Part shown: piece by piece, positions 1 to 13,631 of the stretch | Numbering within the stretch: position 1 is the stretch's first letter | How the letters are laid out: each line of letters starts with the position of its first letter | Origin: Albula goreensis | Taxonomy: Eukaryota > Chordata > Actinopteri > Albuliformes > Albulidae | Direction: 5' to 3' | NCBI GenBank assembly: GCA_022829145.1 | Contig: CM040753.1 | Coordinates: forward strand, 13,530,884 to 13,594,883 | DNA: 64,000 nucleotides | Program-made: the position numbers and the translations under genes | The notes under the pieces: generated by a model | What the model was told of the DNA's origin: nothing | Database searches by the model: none | What the model saw: the letters and a program-made list of their open reading frames with translations, nothing else

Positions 1-3000
1 ATGGAGACTGTGAAAGAGAAATGCACCCGAGCCCAGGTTCAAGCAGAAGGCGTGCCATGGAATCTTCGCTCCAGATTACGTGCCGAGGAGGGAGAGAATA
101 AAACATGATCACAGGTGCATTAATGGTCACCCATGCTCAATTTTCAGCCATCCACTTCCTGTCCAGAAGAAGACTGGAATGATGGAAATGAGGATGAAGA
201 CATGGAAGATTTAATAGTCAGGGACTGAAATACGTCGTTGTATTTGTTCAGTCCACAACAGGCCAGGTAGTGCAGGCAGGAGACTTAAGGTGTCACACTG
301 ATATCCAAGGGGAGAAACAGAAATCAGACAGGAGCTGTTTCTTAAAGCATGCCTGGCTGAGTTTAACTAAAAAGCTGCTATTATTTACCTGATGGTGTGA
401 TGATTGGAAGAGATGTTATATATTTATATAAATATAATCCCATCACAGGCCCTGCATGGAAATGTCGCTCAACTCTGAGAGCTGAGGCCAATGGAAGATG
501 CTTGATTTGATAAGGTCCAAATACAGGTCCCTTGGGTGGATGAGTGGAGATGAATGAGCTGGTGTTGTGATTGGACCTCTGTATTGGACCATCATATCAC
601 CTGCTCTGAGATCATTGGCAGTAAGCCATAATAATCCTAGTGCTTTGAACACCAAAAGCTTAAATGAATCAGATCTCTTGGTTCCCGAGTGGGGTAATGA
701 ATTTTCCCTTGTCCATGTCCCATACAAAGTTATTCTGACCCTAATTCTCAAAGAAAAAGTACTGACATGGCGTGAGAGGTGGCAGGGGTTTGGGGGATGG
801 AAATAAGTGGGTGAGTGTTTGGGATTTCTGTGGGAGCTGCCCAGCCTGGATGCCCACAGTATGTCTTTGCCTTGATAGTGAGACACTGTGTGCCCTTGTC
901 AGAGTTGGACTGAAGTAATGGATCTTAAACCCTGTACCCCAGCTGCGTCTCTCTGCTGTGCTAACATGAAGGGACTAACTGCCATTAGAATAAAATTGAT
1001 GGTTGGAATCATGAAGTGCTGAAGCCAACCAAATCCAACACTTGGCAATCAGTGGGATTAATCAGATTGCAAGAAGCTTAGGCCATGATTCTGAAGAACA
1101 GTTTACTGATTTCATTGGATGGCAGCCTGAGAACTATCTTCACTACCCTTTACTCAGAGATGGCAGCCATGTGACATCTGCCAATGGAAGTGCGGAGAGA
1201 TGAGCTTGGTACTAATGCCCCTCATACACACACACCACACCCTCACAGGAGTGTGCTCAAAAATGCTGTGCATGAATCTTGCATCCGACACCACATACTC
1301 CCGTTAAAAATGGATGGATTGGAATGCAGGCTTCATGGAAGAAAGAGAGAGAAAGTGGTGGGTAAAAGGAAATGGTTGTAGCTTTTCCTTTTTTTCCTCC
1401 AGTGTTGTCACAATCAGTGATGAATTATTACCTTGCCATCATGGAGGTATTCCCCCAAAAGGCTGGCATCTGTATAAATAGCCCTGATCTTGTCACTCAT
1501 TTATTCCCACTTTGACAGTAATTGACACCGTCCTTCTTCGGCGATGGATTTCTTATATTATTTTGCTCCCCTGTTGGTCATGCAAACTGAAGGTGTATGA
1601 GTGTGTCATTTATGTTTTGTGTGTACCAGCTTATCTAATGGTTCTGGGAGCCCCTTTGCAGTCCGTTAGAGCGACACAATAACTGTCAGAACTGCAGATA
1701 TGGTGAAAAAATATTGCCAGCAAGGGAGCTCAGGTCCCAAACCAACCTCTCCATCGATTGCTTGTGGTTATTGTGAGGAGAGACAGAGACAAGGGTAGCA
1801 CCATCACCACCCATCACAGCACAATATGCAGCACAAAAGAAATTGCATACTTAAAAGCGAGTTTGAAATATGCAAATTTTGTGATGTTATGGAGACTTAA
1901 TGGTCATGTTATGGGGACATTATGGGGATGGCTGGCTCACACACAATTAACGCTAAACCAGGAAGGGGAGCCCTTTTCCAGCCCTGTCACAATTTCATCT
2001 GCATAGATGTCTATTGATCGCAAAGCACATTATTGTAGACGGGTGGTAAACGCTCTTAAATCACCACCAATATACTAAGCACACACTTGGGTGATGCAGG
2101 GTTTGGTGATGTAGTAATAGGTGGTTCATGGCAGCCATTTTGCACCTCTTACCAAACATCAGAGCTGAGGTGAAAACTGTGTTGTGTTACTGATCACATC
2201 CTCTTAGCAAGTTCAGCATCTGTACCATAACTCTGGAACGTTCTGCTCCTTTACACAAACCCCTGAGGCGTTTTCCATGCTGTATTTGAGGCAGAACCTT
2301 GTTCCCAGTGGCATTGCTTCTGTTGGAGATAGTTTGTTTATAGGATGAGTGGTGAGTAACATTCCCTGCTTGTTTCTGGGCACATAAACAGATACTTTTT
2401 CAGGGGAATTAGGCCATGTTTTTTCGGACTCCTTTCCCATGCAAAACGAACAGCTCTCCTCTCCATTACCAGAGGCATGCCTCTGGTCCAGTGGGAGAAC
2501 TAGGCCTGATAATGGATAGAATTGAAGATATAATGACTTTTGTATGTGATTAGGAGTAGGATTAAACCCAGGCCAATTTCCCTTTCTCTCTCTCTCTATG
2601 TATCACCCCCCCTCCCAATTTCTCATTTTCTCCATCTTTCTCTCATTCTCTCTTGTTTTAAAGATTTATAATAGACAGTGGATTGTGATATTTCTATCTT
2701 AAAGCCAATATGTGCAGGTTTTTTTTTACCCGTCTGTATTGTATAATTTATTTTCATCTGTTGCTCTCGGACTGAAAAACAGTTTTATTAAAAAAACCAT
2801 ACATTTATATTTGGGATAGTCAAATTATTTTCATTGTCAGATTTGAGTTGTAGACATAATGGAAATTCATACATAAATGGCAGATGTAGTGGAACTAATG
2901 GTTATTGTGTTGCTGGATATTTCTGACTCATCTCTACACCAGATACATAGATGTAGCATGAGGAAAGCACTGCTTATCTGCATATCCTCTGGAAAGTGGA

Positions 3001-6000
3001 CCAGCTTTATGTTGTGCTCACAGCATCTAAGCCATGTTCGAGGAGAAATAAAGAGAAAATTGGCTTTGTTGTTTGTATTTTTTTTTTTTTGCTTTGTACA
3101 GTGCTTTGCACTAATCACAATATGGTGCAAGCTTGATGAAAAGGTCTGGATTTAGACAATAAAGACCATTGTTCTCTGTTATCTTTTCATCCCTAGAGAA
3201 TATCAGAGAGAGTTGCAGAATGAGCTTAAATGATCTCTAAGCAGTAGCAGATGGAGTTTAGGTAGTTGTGTTTCCAGAAGTATGTTTAACAGTGCAACAA
3301 CTTGTAATAAATGGGCCATTAGCAAATGAGTGCAGAAAACCAGAAATAGAGGAAGTTCCCCAGTGGAGAGGTTTTCCTGCTTTTATGACATTAAGATAGT
3401 GATTGTGCAGTAAAACATTGAACAACTCCCAAAATGTCATCACAGCACTAAGTACCTTTTAAATGAAATTCAAGTCAATTAATTATTTGAAAAGAATGAT
3501 CGTCTTTGAAAACAATATGAAGTTCCTTCCAAAAATCCATGGCAACAGTAACCTTGAATTTGAGGAAGGCAAATATTTCTTCCTGCTTGGCTTTCACTTT
3601 GGTCGATATGCAGTGAGCTTTTTTAGAAGATTTTAACCTTTCCTCATATAACTATGAGGAATGAAATAAATTCATAACCACAACGGCACATTCATGGCAG
3701 AATATTTCTATTTATATTATGTGTGTGTGTGTTTGTGTGTGTGTGTTTCAGTTATAATATTTTTTCAAGAGACTGTTTAAAATGTATTTTTGAAGTTGTC
3801 AAATATCAAACAAAACAAAGCCCTTGTATGGATGCTGCCATATTGTGGCCCTTTCTGTCCCTGTGGTTTCTGAGCTGCAGCTGGTGGAGGACACACAGGA
3901 TCACAGATGACTCTCAAGCTCTCCCATATACACCCAAAACATGCCTAAGCAGCAACAGGCCCCATGTCATAGTGCAACACAGAGGTGAGCCAGTGGGGGC
4001 TTGCCCCAAAATGAGACACAATCTCTACCATAAGAAACAAATGCCAAGGCTTGGGGTGAGGGTGATCTGTAAAATATCATCATGATTGTTTTTTTTTTTT
4101 TTGGGGGTTGGGGTGTATTACAGATTGGAACACCAGGGATATAATTTGCACACTACCCTATGCAATTATACAGCCTGGCCTTTCAGTGACTCCCCTCCTT
4201 CTCCGTATTGTCATCCCTGTGTGTAAAACCCCAGCTGACAGGGGAAGGTGGTGAAGAGGTGGCTCATGGGAATTCCTCAGAATCAGAACAGCTAGACAGC
4301 CTATGCTAATAGCACCATCATGTCCACACAGAGAAGTCTGAATTCCAATGCCTTTACTGAAGTCTTTTCAGTGTGTATTATTTAGTAGTCAGGCCTTTAA
4401 ATAAAGACAGGTTTCTCTTCAAGTTTAACCATAAATATAATTTAGTCTGTTCCTCTGTGCTCTGCACACCACATGAGAAATATATTCTTATATTTCAACA
4501 ATTTCAAACTACTTTTCTAAAATCACATAGAAAATAATTTATTTGCTAGAAGAAAACAATTATGAAAAAACATCATCATAGTTATGGAAACTAGGAATAA
4601 ACCCATCAAACTGGTGAAGTGTAATTTAAAAGTGAGAGGTGTGTTGAGGAAGACCACCTGAAATAACAATCTTCGATCTCAGGACTAGAGCTTTTGTCCA
4701 TTTTTCCATCTTAGGGACATGATCAACTTAGCCTTTATAAGCTTGACAGAAATGAGTGTTTTTCTTTGGGGTACACAGAGCATAAAGCCTGCAGGAGTAG
4801 TAACCAGTAGGGATGCGCTCAAACTTGAAATACAGTGTGAGTGGGAGAGTGACTTACCTATGTTGCTGTCTGTATTTTGACCCAACAAGGGTCTGATATC
4901 CAGTGTATGCAGGATGAAAATTTGATTACTTGTGTTTTTAAACAGGGATTTTTTCCTCAAGGATGCCCACCATGTGTAAGGGTATAAAGGTAACACTGCA
5001 CAGGGGGTACAAGCTGCAATAAATGAAGGTGGTGAACAGGAAAATGGACTCCCCAATGTAAAGTCTAATAGAGTGTAGAGCCATTACATGTAGTCAGTAT
5101 GTCTATGTGCAGGTGGCATAGGGTCTACGTGCCTCTGTAATTCTACAGTAGGAAATGGTCAGTCTTACACAAGTGAGTCAGTCAATCACTGATACGATAT
5201 TACTGGAAGCAGGAAACACATTGTTCCAGAATATCTCAAAAATGCTTGACTGCATTCACTCCTGGTAACTGAGAAGGTTATATGGATTACATCAGTATCA
5301 CTCTCCTCAACCCACTGGCCAACCAGGGATTTAGTTTTCTCCCCAGTGAATTCTTGTGGCTTTAAGAGTAATGAAAGACATGTCATTCTCCAGCTCTGCT
5401 GGATCAGAATGGCACTATTAATAAACACATTCATCTTCCATCTCATCCAGGACTGGGACCAGTCTGTAAGACCAGACTGGTCCTTATTTACACTATATAC
5501 ATCTGTGATAAACCAAAAATAGCAGGACACTGTGGGTACATTGGTGTGCACTGTGCTTTTTTTATATATAAAAATGTTATTATTATTATTAGTAGTAGCA
5601 GTAGTAGTGTTGCATTGCATAGCCACAGTCATTATTTTTGTAATAACCTTCTATATAACCTTTTTTCAGTGATGACCAAACCCTTTATTAGGCCTTTTTT
5701 GCCCTGGAGAGACCCTGTTGGATCCTTTTGTTCCTAGCATGATATTTAACTTAATGAAAATCTGCAGAATATGAAAGAATGGGGGTGGTCAAACATTTCC
5801 CAGTCAGTACGTTAAAAATGCTAATTGCCGCTGTGCCCATGATTACAATAGAGCACTGTGGTAATGAATAGCCAAAAAATGCTGTATGTAGATTACAAAT
5901 TAGCAATGCTGATAATATACCCACTTGGAATTCACATCAAATGCATTCTGTATACAAAATGCTAGGTGGAGACAAATGACAAGAATAAGTAATTGAGATT

Positions 6001-8773
6001 TGGGTAGAACTGAACCATGGTGTCGGGCTTCACAACTGTGATAAACATGCAACATATGCATTCATGTATAATGTCTATGGGGTGAGACTCATGAAATGCA
6101 ATGCGACTCTTTTTGCTGATGACTTATTGAAATATAGAATAATATATAGAGGGTCATGGGGGTTACTGCTCCTTACAATAATGATCCCAAGCACCTCAAT
6201 TTCACCCCATTGCCTCCACGTGGTTGATCCACTCTGCTCCCAACATCAGTGACATTCCCCTCACACAACAACGTAAAATAATATAATTAATACATCTGTT
6301 TCAATCACACTAATCAAGGCTGGTCAGGAATTCAAATTAATTACTTAAGAATTGAATGCATTCAGCTCCTCACTCATCATTTTCAAATTTAATCAGGGAT
6401 GGGGAGTGTGCACAAGATTTTTTTCCTGAATGGTGCCACAACATTGGCTGTCCACAGTAGCTTTCTTATTGCATGTTTGTCTTGCTGTTAGAGTCTGTTT
6501 GCCATGTGCTGCTTGCTGGCCATGGAACAAGCATGTATTTTCTTTGTGGCCGATTCTCTTTGTAGTGTAATAGAACGATGAATTAATGATCTCATATGCA
6601 GCTCGGTAGCCCTTACGGAAATGTCTGCTTTCACACACCAAGGGTTCCTTTTCTTTTCAACAAGAGTTACACGAAAGCTTTTACCTTGGTTGCCCCTCTC
6701 CGCAGTTTTACTTTATGTTTTGTATTCCCTCTCTTCTCTGAATAACTGCCAGCTCGCCCCCTTGCTATTGATTTTTTCCCTCTGCGTTCACCTGACTTTT
6801 ACAATAGGCTAATTCTTTGAACCTGCTGCATTCTACAAGTTTAAAGGCCACACAATCTCCATGGTAACACCAGACAGCAGCCTTGGTCTTCATAAAAGTG
6901 CTATAATTTGGAAACCTCCCTGATGGTCTCTAGAGCACTGGAGTACCAAGTGATATGCCTGAAGCATAGGGGCCACGATACCCGATTGGATGTTATAACA
7001 AAAGTGGAAATAGAACTGCAATGTGAGACGTATAAAAAAAAACCAATGTAACTGGCTAATTCGGGACCCTCCTGCATCTGCTAAATAAGCAGAGATCACA
7101 TGAAACATAAATACATTACAGAGGTAAATCTACCTATAAATGAGAAGAGCTTACTGATGTTCTGTTACTGGAGCTTTCTGATGTTCTAGTGGAAGCCCAT
7201 TCCTTCTTGTCATGAACAATTTCATCAATAAAAAATTGTAAATCTAATAACAGAGAGACTTTTCTGCTTCTTGTGGGTGTTTTGTGTCATTAGGATATGG
7301 ATAGAATATGTTAGGTATTTATCAGATTTCAAACCACAGACAAGGAAATCGTTGACTAAAAGGCATATTTTTCAAAGCAAAATCCATTTAGGTATATTTT
7401 ATACTTTCAGGCCATTCTTTCCCTAGGATATTCATTCCTCACTCAGTTTAAATGGATTATCCTACCCAGGGCAGTTCCATGTCTTGTGGGATTGATACTT
7501 TCAACCATGATTTTTCCAAGGAAGAGTAAGATGGTGGGAAAATTTCAAACATTTCCTGGGCTTGCACTTTTCCCTCTTGTGTTGTCAAAAACTAAGAAAG
7601 AGATCCTTTTTTACATCAAAGAAGACAGAAAGCCTGGCTTTGTATCCCAGCCTGATCAGGCTTGTGTCCTGCATGTTTTTTGAATACAAATTAGCAAACA
7701 TGCTGCTGAAGACAGTTTACCTCTGCCCTGCAAGGACATGAAATGTGATTTCAATGTCAGTCCCTCTTTTTTGAGCGAGAGAGAGAGATAGGGGAGGTGG
7801 GAGGGAGAGAGGTTGCACAGAATTCTGAAGCCCCTGTATCAGTTTGACCTTGCATCATATTAAAAAAAGTTGTCTGCAATGTCTCCCTTCATACTTCACC
7901 ATTTCTTTATCGTCACAGAATACAAAATGTTCTGTGTCGCAATGGGGCAGACTGCTTTCTCAGTTGTGAAGTATTTTACATCAGACTGACAAATGGTGCT
8001 GGTACTCGTCATTGAGTGGAAACTCTGGGTCAGAGAGTTAATAAGCTCTACTCTTTCCTCAAGGTATCTCTGAATGAAATCTGAGGTGTTGGTAATTTTT
8101 GTTTTTATTTTTTTAATATTATTTATTAGTGAAACAACTGTATCCCTTTGATAGTGAGAGTCTTGGTCAGGTTTGGAGGTCTGTGATGACTGCAATATTC
8201 TGTGAAAAGGCCTAGATATCCCAGACAGCATAAAAACGCCTTTACTTTGACTGGCTTTCATTTTCTGACATTAAGGAGGCTATCGGAGAGCTTTACAGCT
8301 GTGCTGAATTAGACACTGATGCCTGTGAATTAGCTTATTTACCAGTAAAGAGGCTAGAGGTTGCAAAGTAGAGCATCTCCTCTGGAAATGCGTGACTGTC
8401 TGTTGAGGGGATATTGTAAGCGAATCTGGTGCTTTACGGTGGATGAAAAGAGAATTCATCTTGGAGACTGAAATTTACTTGGAGGATGGAGGAGGATCTG
8501 AAGACCTTCAGACATGCATGTTTTTATTACTTACTCCCACAGGCATAGGTGTCGGGGTCTCCCTTTAAAAACTGGAAGTACAAACAGTAAACTCAAACAG
8601 TCACAACACAATGCCGCACAAGTTCTTTCCCAATTCCTTGTACACCCATGTATCCAATATCTGTACTGTTGTTTTTGAATTGTGGCCATATTTAATTATT
8701 AACCAAGTAAGTGCAGAAACCACTACCCCTCTCAATGCTGTCATAATGATGTGCTTCAAGCAGCATGTGATGC
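1..8773. other. Non-coding DNA upstream of NLGN1
   Basis: No reading frame here resembles a known protein. The stretch is AT-rich and CpG-poor with simple sequence at about 2576-2656 (CT-rich), 3720-3748 (TG), 5578-5612 (ATT then AGT triplets) and 7774-7815 (GA-rich). It could be first-intron or intergenic sequence; nothing in it decides. Confidence 0.7.
6855..6868 (+). promoter_or_regulatory. RFX X-box-like motif
   Basis: ATCTCCATGGTAAC has a perfect right half (CCATGGTAAC) and a weak left half of the RFX X-box palindrome (GTTGCCATGGTAAC type). RFX sites are common in neuronal and ciliary gene regulation. It is short and unsupported by other data. Confidence 0.35.
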
Positions 8774-8794
8774 TTCAGCACCTTGGACAGCTCC
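8774..8794 (+). promoter_or_regulatory. RE1/NRSE silencer element (REST binding site)
   Basis: The sequence reads TTCAGCACC, then TT, then GGACAGCTCC. Against the canonical 21-bp RE1 (TTCAGCACC, AC, GGACAGCGCC) it differs at only three positions, two of them in the tolerant spacer. Both half-sites are intact with canonical spacing. RE1 recruits REST to silence neuronal genes in non-neuronal cells, which fits a location about 15.8 kb upstream of the NLGN1 start codon. The motif is seen directly; the target gene is inferred. Confidence 0.75.
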
Positions 8795-11700
8795 AGACAG
8801 ACCAGAGGAGCTGCATTTGTAAAATCCTCCAGCTGTCAGTCCATTTTGCTAGGAGTGAGCTGCAGCAGTCACACTTGTTGACCCTGTAGCAAGATATAAA
8901 CAAGATTTAGTGGTCGGTCAATATGTGCCAGGCAGTTCCAGCTCCTCGCAGCCCTGATGTAATTGGAAAGAGCTCAGGGCTGGAGATCCACAGGCGTAGC
9001 CTGGGCTCCCAGTGTGGAGAGCCACAGAAGTCAAAACAGCTAGAGCTGCTTTTGCTTTACCTTACCTGGCAATGAGCTATCACAAAACACAGTGTGCAAC
9101 AAAACGAGTATACACCCTTGGTTTAGTATATTTTCACAAGTATACTTATATGTTTATTTCAGATTATGATACACATATTACTGTTCATGCATAAGGTGAA
9201 TTAATTGTTTCTGGCTAAACTACAGTCTGAACATTGACTTTTCAACTGTGTATCTTAAGTGTCTCTAAGCACCACAAGTAGTGTTAGTCTTGCTTCTCGT
9301 TTTGGGTGCCATCTACTATGCTGCATTTCTCTGAACAAGTGTTTCATAATTTTCATACATTTTAATAATCTGCTCGGTTGCATCCATTGTGCTACATGTG
9401 GCAGATCCTTCCCCCTGTTATCATTCGCTTATTCAAATCTGACATGGCTGAATAGGTTTCCTTTTGCAGATATTCAACAGTCTTCAAGGTGATTTATTAT
9501 ACCTTAAAAGCATGCACAGACTATGGTGGAAAAAATACCAAAGCCTGAATAAGGAAGAATGGGTTTTTGTCAACCCAATGTCTTCCAGGTGTTTAAGGTA
9601 CATTATTTTCCTGAGTCAGTTGATATGTTAATAGCATGTTAATTCATGCTCCTGTGGCTTTTGTAAAGTGTTGAACATGGACCCAGATGGAGACATGCAC
9701 CTTGACACTTGTCACAGTCTTGACCATAATTGACACAATCAGGGACTTGAACAGAGAGGTTCTTTATTGATTTGATTTACACATCTGTCAAACATGCGAC
9801 AAATGCACCAATGATAACACAAGCAGAGGCCTTTCCATTGCATTTGGAGCCAGTATCATTCAGGGCAGAGTTTAGCCTGTCAATGGACCTGGATTTTCAA
9901 ACAGGTGAATATACTTGCCTGGATAAAGCCGTACTCATTTGCAGTCACTCCTGATCTCCTCTGCTAATGCTGATGTTCTAGCAGGTACAAGCAGAGCAGA
10001 GAGTGAAAGGGGCTGGTGGCTGAATGCCCATGTGTGTGCGGAATGGGTTATTTATAGCCCAGCCTTGCTTTAAGGGACGGAGCATTGGGTGGATAGAGGG
10101 AGCAGGGATTCGCCTCCTGCAGGAGCTGGATGAGAGTCGCTCATCTGTGTTAGCAAAAGGCAGCGATCTCTTGATCAGCATCTGCCCATTGCGGGGTGCC
10201 CTGCTCTGGGATGTAGCTCCATGTGTTATCGCCTTTCATCCAGGCCATCTTCCCTAACATGTGCCCTCACTTTCTTCCTGTGCAACAGCTAGGAAAATTC
10301 AACTGTTCAGCTGGGAAAAATTAGCAGTTCAGCTACGAATAGTGTCTTCTGTGCATAGATGTTATCAGATACTATTTTTATGAGTACCTTGTACAATATG
10401 TCTTTTTCTCTTTTGTTCTGAGTGGATTTGTCTGTTGCTGCCAGAGATTACCAGGGTGAGACACTGTTCCATTAGTGATTAGCTATTCAAATACCAGCAC
10501 CATTCTGCTGTATCTAAATTACAGTGACCATGGAACAGAGCGTGTTATGCTTGGGTCTCACTGAGTGGGCATGGGTGTACAACCCTAAAGAGAGGCTACG
10601 TTGTCTGCAGTTATTAACAAAGATTAGAGCCCACTTGAGTGGCTGAACACAAGGCTTTCATCTTAGCATCTCGTGGAAAAATGCAGCTATGAGATTCAGG
10701 GGATGGAATGGGTCACAACAGAGGTCAATGGCAGAATTCCACTGTTAACGACTGATACACCATCACACTGCAAAGGAGCAGTAAAACGTTCAATGGGCTA
10801 TGTGATCATATGTAACGAAACAATGAGCAACAATTCCAAACATGTAATATTCATGATGAAATATAAGACAAGATGACATGGAACAAGGAAGTCCCATTTT
10901 GCCAAAGGCTGTTTCTCCCTATTGACCCCAGTCTTTGGAGTAGAAACTGGATGTCAGTCTGAGCGTTGCCTCAGATGAAGTGACAGGTACAAGTCACTGC
11001 TCATGTACAGTCATTTGGATGATGACCAAATCAGGTAGGCCACAATACTTTACCAACCAACCAAGCTGGCGGTCTTCAGCCGTTCACCGCTGGGGAGAGA
11101 AGGAACACTGAGTGCTTCGGGGAGCATGTGGAAGTTCAGGAGACAGGACAGAGGGAATCCTCCTGCTCTTGTTTCACATTTTCTGGAAGGCACTGAAAAA
11201 TTTGTGTACCACGATGCTGTAATCTGTGGCACCAGATTGTCAATGACATGTTTATTGCAGTGAAGAGGTATTATTTTGCATCAGGATAAGGGGTTAGAAG
11301 AACCTATCGTTACATTTTAAAAAATGATTCAGCTTGAATTTTCAGTAGATTTCTGACTACTCAAAAGAAAACATAGTTATGAGTACATATAAAATTAAAC
11401 AAAGGTAATATAATCTGTATTGCATTCATTTATGACAGACTGGGCCAACCATATGTCTCACTTTTTTATGTGTGTGTCTGCTTAGGTATTGACAGAATGT
11501 TGCCGATGCACACAAATCTATTACACATCACTATTCTACTGATGATGAAGAGAAGATCATTTATCTGACAGACTGATTTGGTCTTTGATGGCTTAATTTT
11601 CTGGAAGAGTTATTTGTAGATTAGATGTAAAATGCAGCATTTGCAAAGCCACTGCTGAAGAAAGAGATTTAATTGAAGAAAGGGCCATAATTACTCCATA

Positions 11701-12239
11701 TGCCCCCATTGCTTTTGATGGTAGCATTTTATAAAGCTGCTCTGGGAAGCTTTGCCTTTTTTATTTGCTTTCTTTAGCCCCACTAATAGGATTCTGGTCC
11801 TCTTGTGTTTTCAAAACTTCTTTTAATGGCTTCCCTTACCATAAATAACTATGGAAGTGCTGCTGCACTAGGACTCTAAAGTGAATTTCTGATGCGGCTG
11901 CACCAGTCTGTGAAATGGAACATTGTGCCAAATTCAGCTCTGCTGGATCTGATTCAACCTTGCTCCTGTTGACGCCATGCCACGAGATTTTTAGTAATGG
12001 GACTTCAAGGTATTGTTTTTAAAATGCCTCAGGCTAACCGAATGTTATCAAAATACCACAAGACATGTTCTGTTGTGCCATTATATATTTAAAGAAAGCA
12101 ATCAGTTACATACAATATCTGCATTATAAATACGTATAACTATGGATATTGATGGTGTGGTAGAATGATATGCTTTTGAAATGAGGTATAAAGATCCCTT
12201 GTGTCTTTAAAAAAATGGTGAGCTGTTTTTGTTGCAGTA
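8795..12239. other. Non-coding DNA between the RE1 site and the CpG-retaining domain
   Basis: No gene recognised. About 11640-11770 reads like a conserved non-coding element, with few simple repeats and a mixed motif-rich text. The sequence near 9090-9140 vaguely resembles a Tc1-type terminal region but was not strong enough to call. Confidence 0.6.
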
Positions 12240-13056
12240 CTTGGGAAGAACGCTAGGAGTACCTTTGCTCCATTTTTGATCTGCTCTCCGTAGTCTATCC
12301 TCTCTGTATTAGGGACGAAGGGATATCTCGGCATTTTACCAAGCAATGCACCCAGAATCGCGAAAAGCGGATGAAAAAAATCCTGTGGTTCTTTACGTTG
12401 CAATGCATTGGGATATTGGAGGGCCATCCGCAAGCGGTTGTTTCCCGAGCCGTTCATAATGAGGACCAGAGAACTGGATTAACACAACTCTTTTATTTAA
12501 TTACATTTGCGGGGATTCACATCGTTACGTTCTTTTCCTTTTGCAAGATTGTTAAACCGAATTATGGCGAACTATGAGAAGACGAGTCCATAACCTTTAA
12601 CCAAAAAGTCCTATGTATTTTTCTGTTGTATTAATTCGTTTTTCGGGTATCTTTTGGGACAGCAATAAGAGATGTTCACTTTTCAAATAATGGGAAATGG
12701 CACTGAAGAGATTTTTTTCTGAGGTGACAACTTGTGTTGGACATCACGCTTGACGGTAAATATGGAAAAATGATAATAATAATAATCAGTAAGCAAAGTT
12801 TCTCAATCCCTCTTAGCCTGTAATATAAATGTATATTACAGCTTGTCTTAGCTGTAAAGGTTCTACACAGTGTAGCTACAGAGTTAATAAGGGATGTTTT
12901 AGAAGGTGAAACATCATAAATAATGATAACGCACTTGTGCTTTTGAGCATCATTTGTTATATAGCTGTATACAGTGAAAATCAATTTTCCAATGACTGGA
13001 TCGCTTGTTCACAGAAATGAATACAATTTTGCTATGATGATGAAAAAGAATTATTG

Positions 13057-13058
<2 letters not shown>

Positions 13059-13133
<75 letters not shown>
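13059..13133. repeat. (CA)n microsatellite, about 75 bp
   Basis: An uninterrupted CA run followed within a few bases by TGTGTGTGTG (about 13136-13146), so the edge can fold back on itself. Confidence 0.98.
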
Positions 13134-13134
<1 letters not shown>

Positions 13135-13571
13135 CTGTGTGTGTGTCATATACATATGTTTTTAAATTGTTTGTTGTAATGCAGACACGGTTGTCCAATA
13201 TATCAGTACCCACAACTAAATCGTCATGAGTTATCTAGACGTTCAGCTTTCATTTGAATTGATACTAAGGTACATATTATTAATGGAAATGCACTACTTT
13301 AGTTGTTCTGTAACTATTTCTGAAAGGCCTTCGCTTAGTATGCGGGCGAATTTGGTATGTAAATGTGCCGTTTAGAAATAATGGTCGGTTCTGTGCTATT
13401 GCCAATAGCTGAAACGTGGAAGTCCAAATCACCACCCATTTCATACCACCTGCAGCCCTTTTAAGAGACCTAACCCCAGCGATCTAATGCAATGAAGAAT
13501 CAGTAATTCATTCCTCTTCAAATTAGAAGAGAACATCATCTTCACTTTGTGAAGGAAAATCAATTTCCAGC

Positions 13572-13631
13572 AGCCTTAATTAAAATTAATCAGACAAATT
13601 ACTTGATATTAATTGACTTATAATTAAGGCT
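13572..13631. promoter_or_regulatory. Inverted-repeat homeodomain-type element
   Basis: Arms AGCCTTAATTA (13572-13582) and TAATTAAGGCT (13621-13631) are perfect reverse complements, 38 bp apart, and the spacer carries further ATTAAT/TTAATT cores. TAATTA is the standard homeodomain core. The block about 13495-13650 looks like a conserved enhancer, which is an inference. Confidence 0.4.

Noticed and set aside
9085..9185. Tc1-type terminal sequence (GAGTATACACCC phrase)
   Set aside because: Resemblance to a fish Tc1 end is short and no second terminus or transposase was found nearby.
12140..12457. 105-residue - strand frame in the CpG domain
   Set aside because: No family likeness and not supported by splice signals; CpG content alone keeps stops rare.
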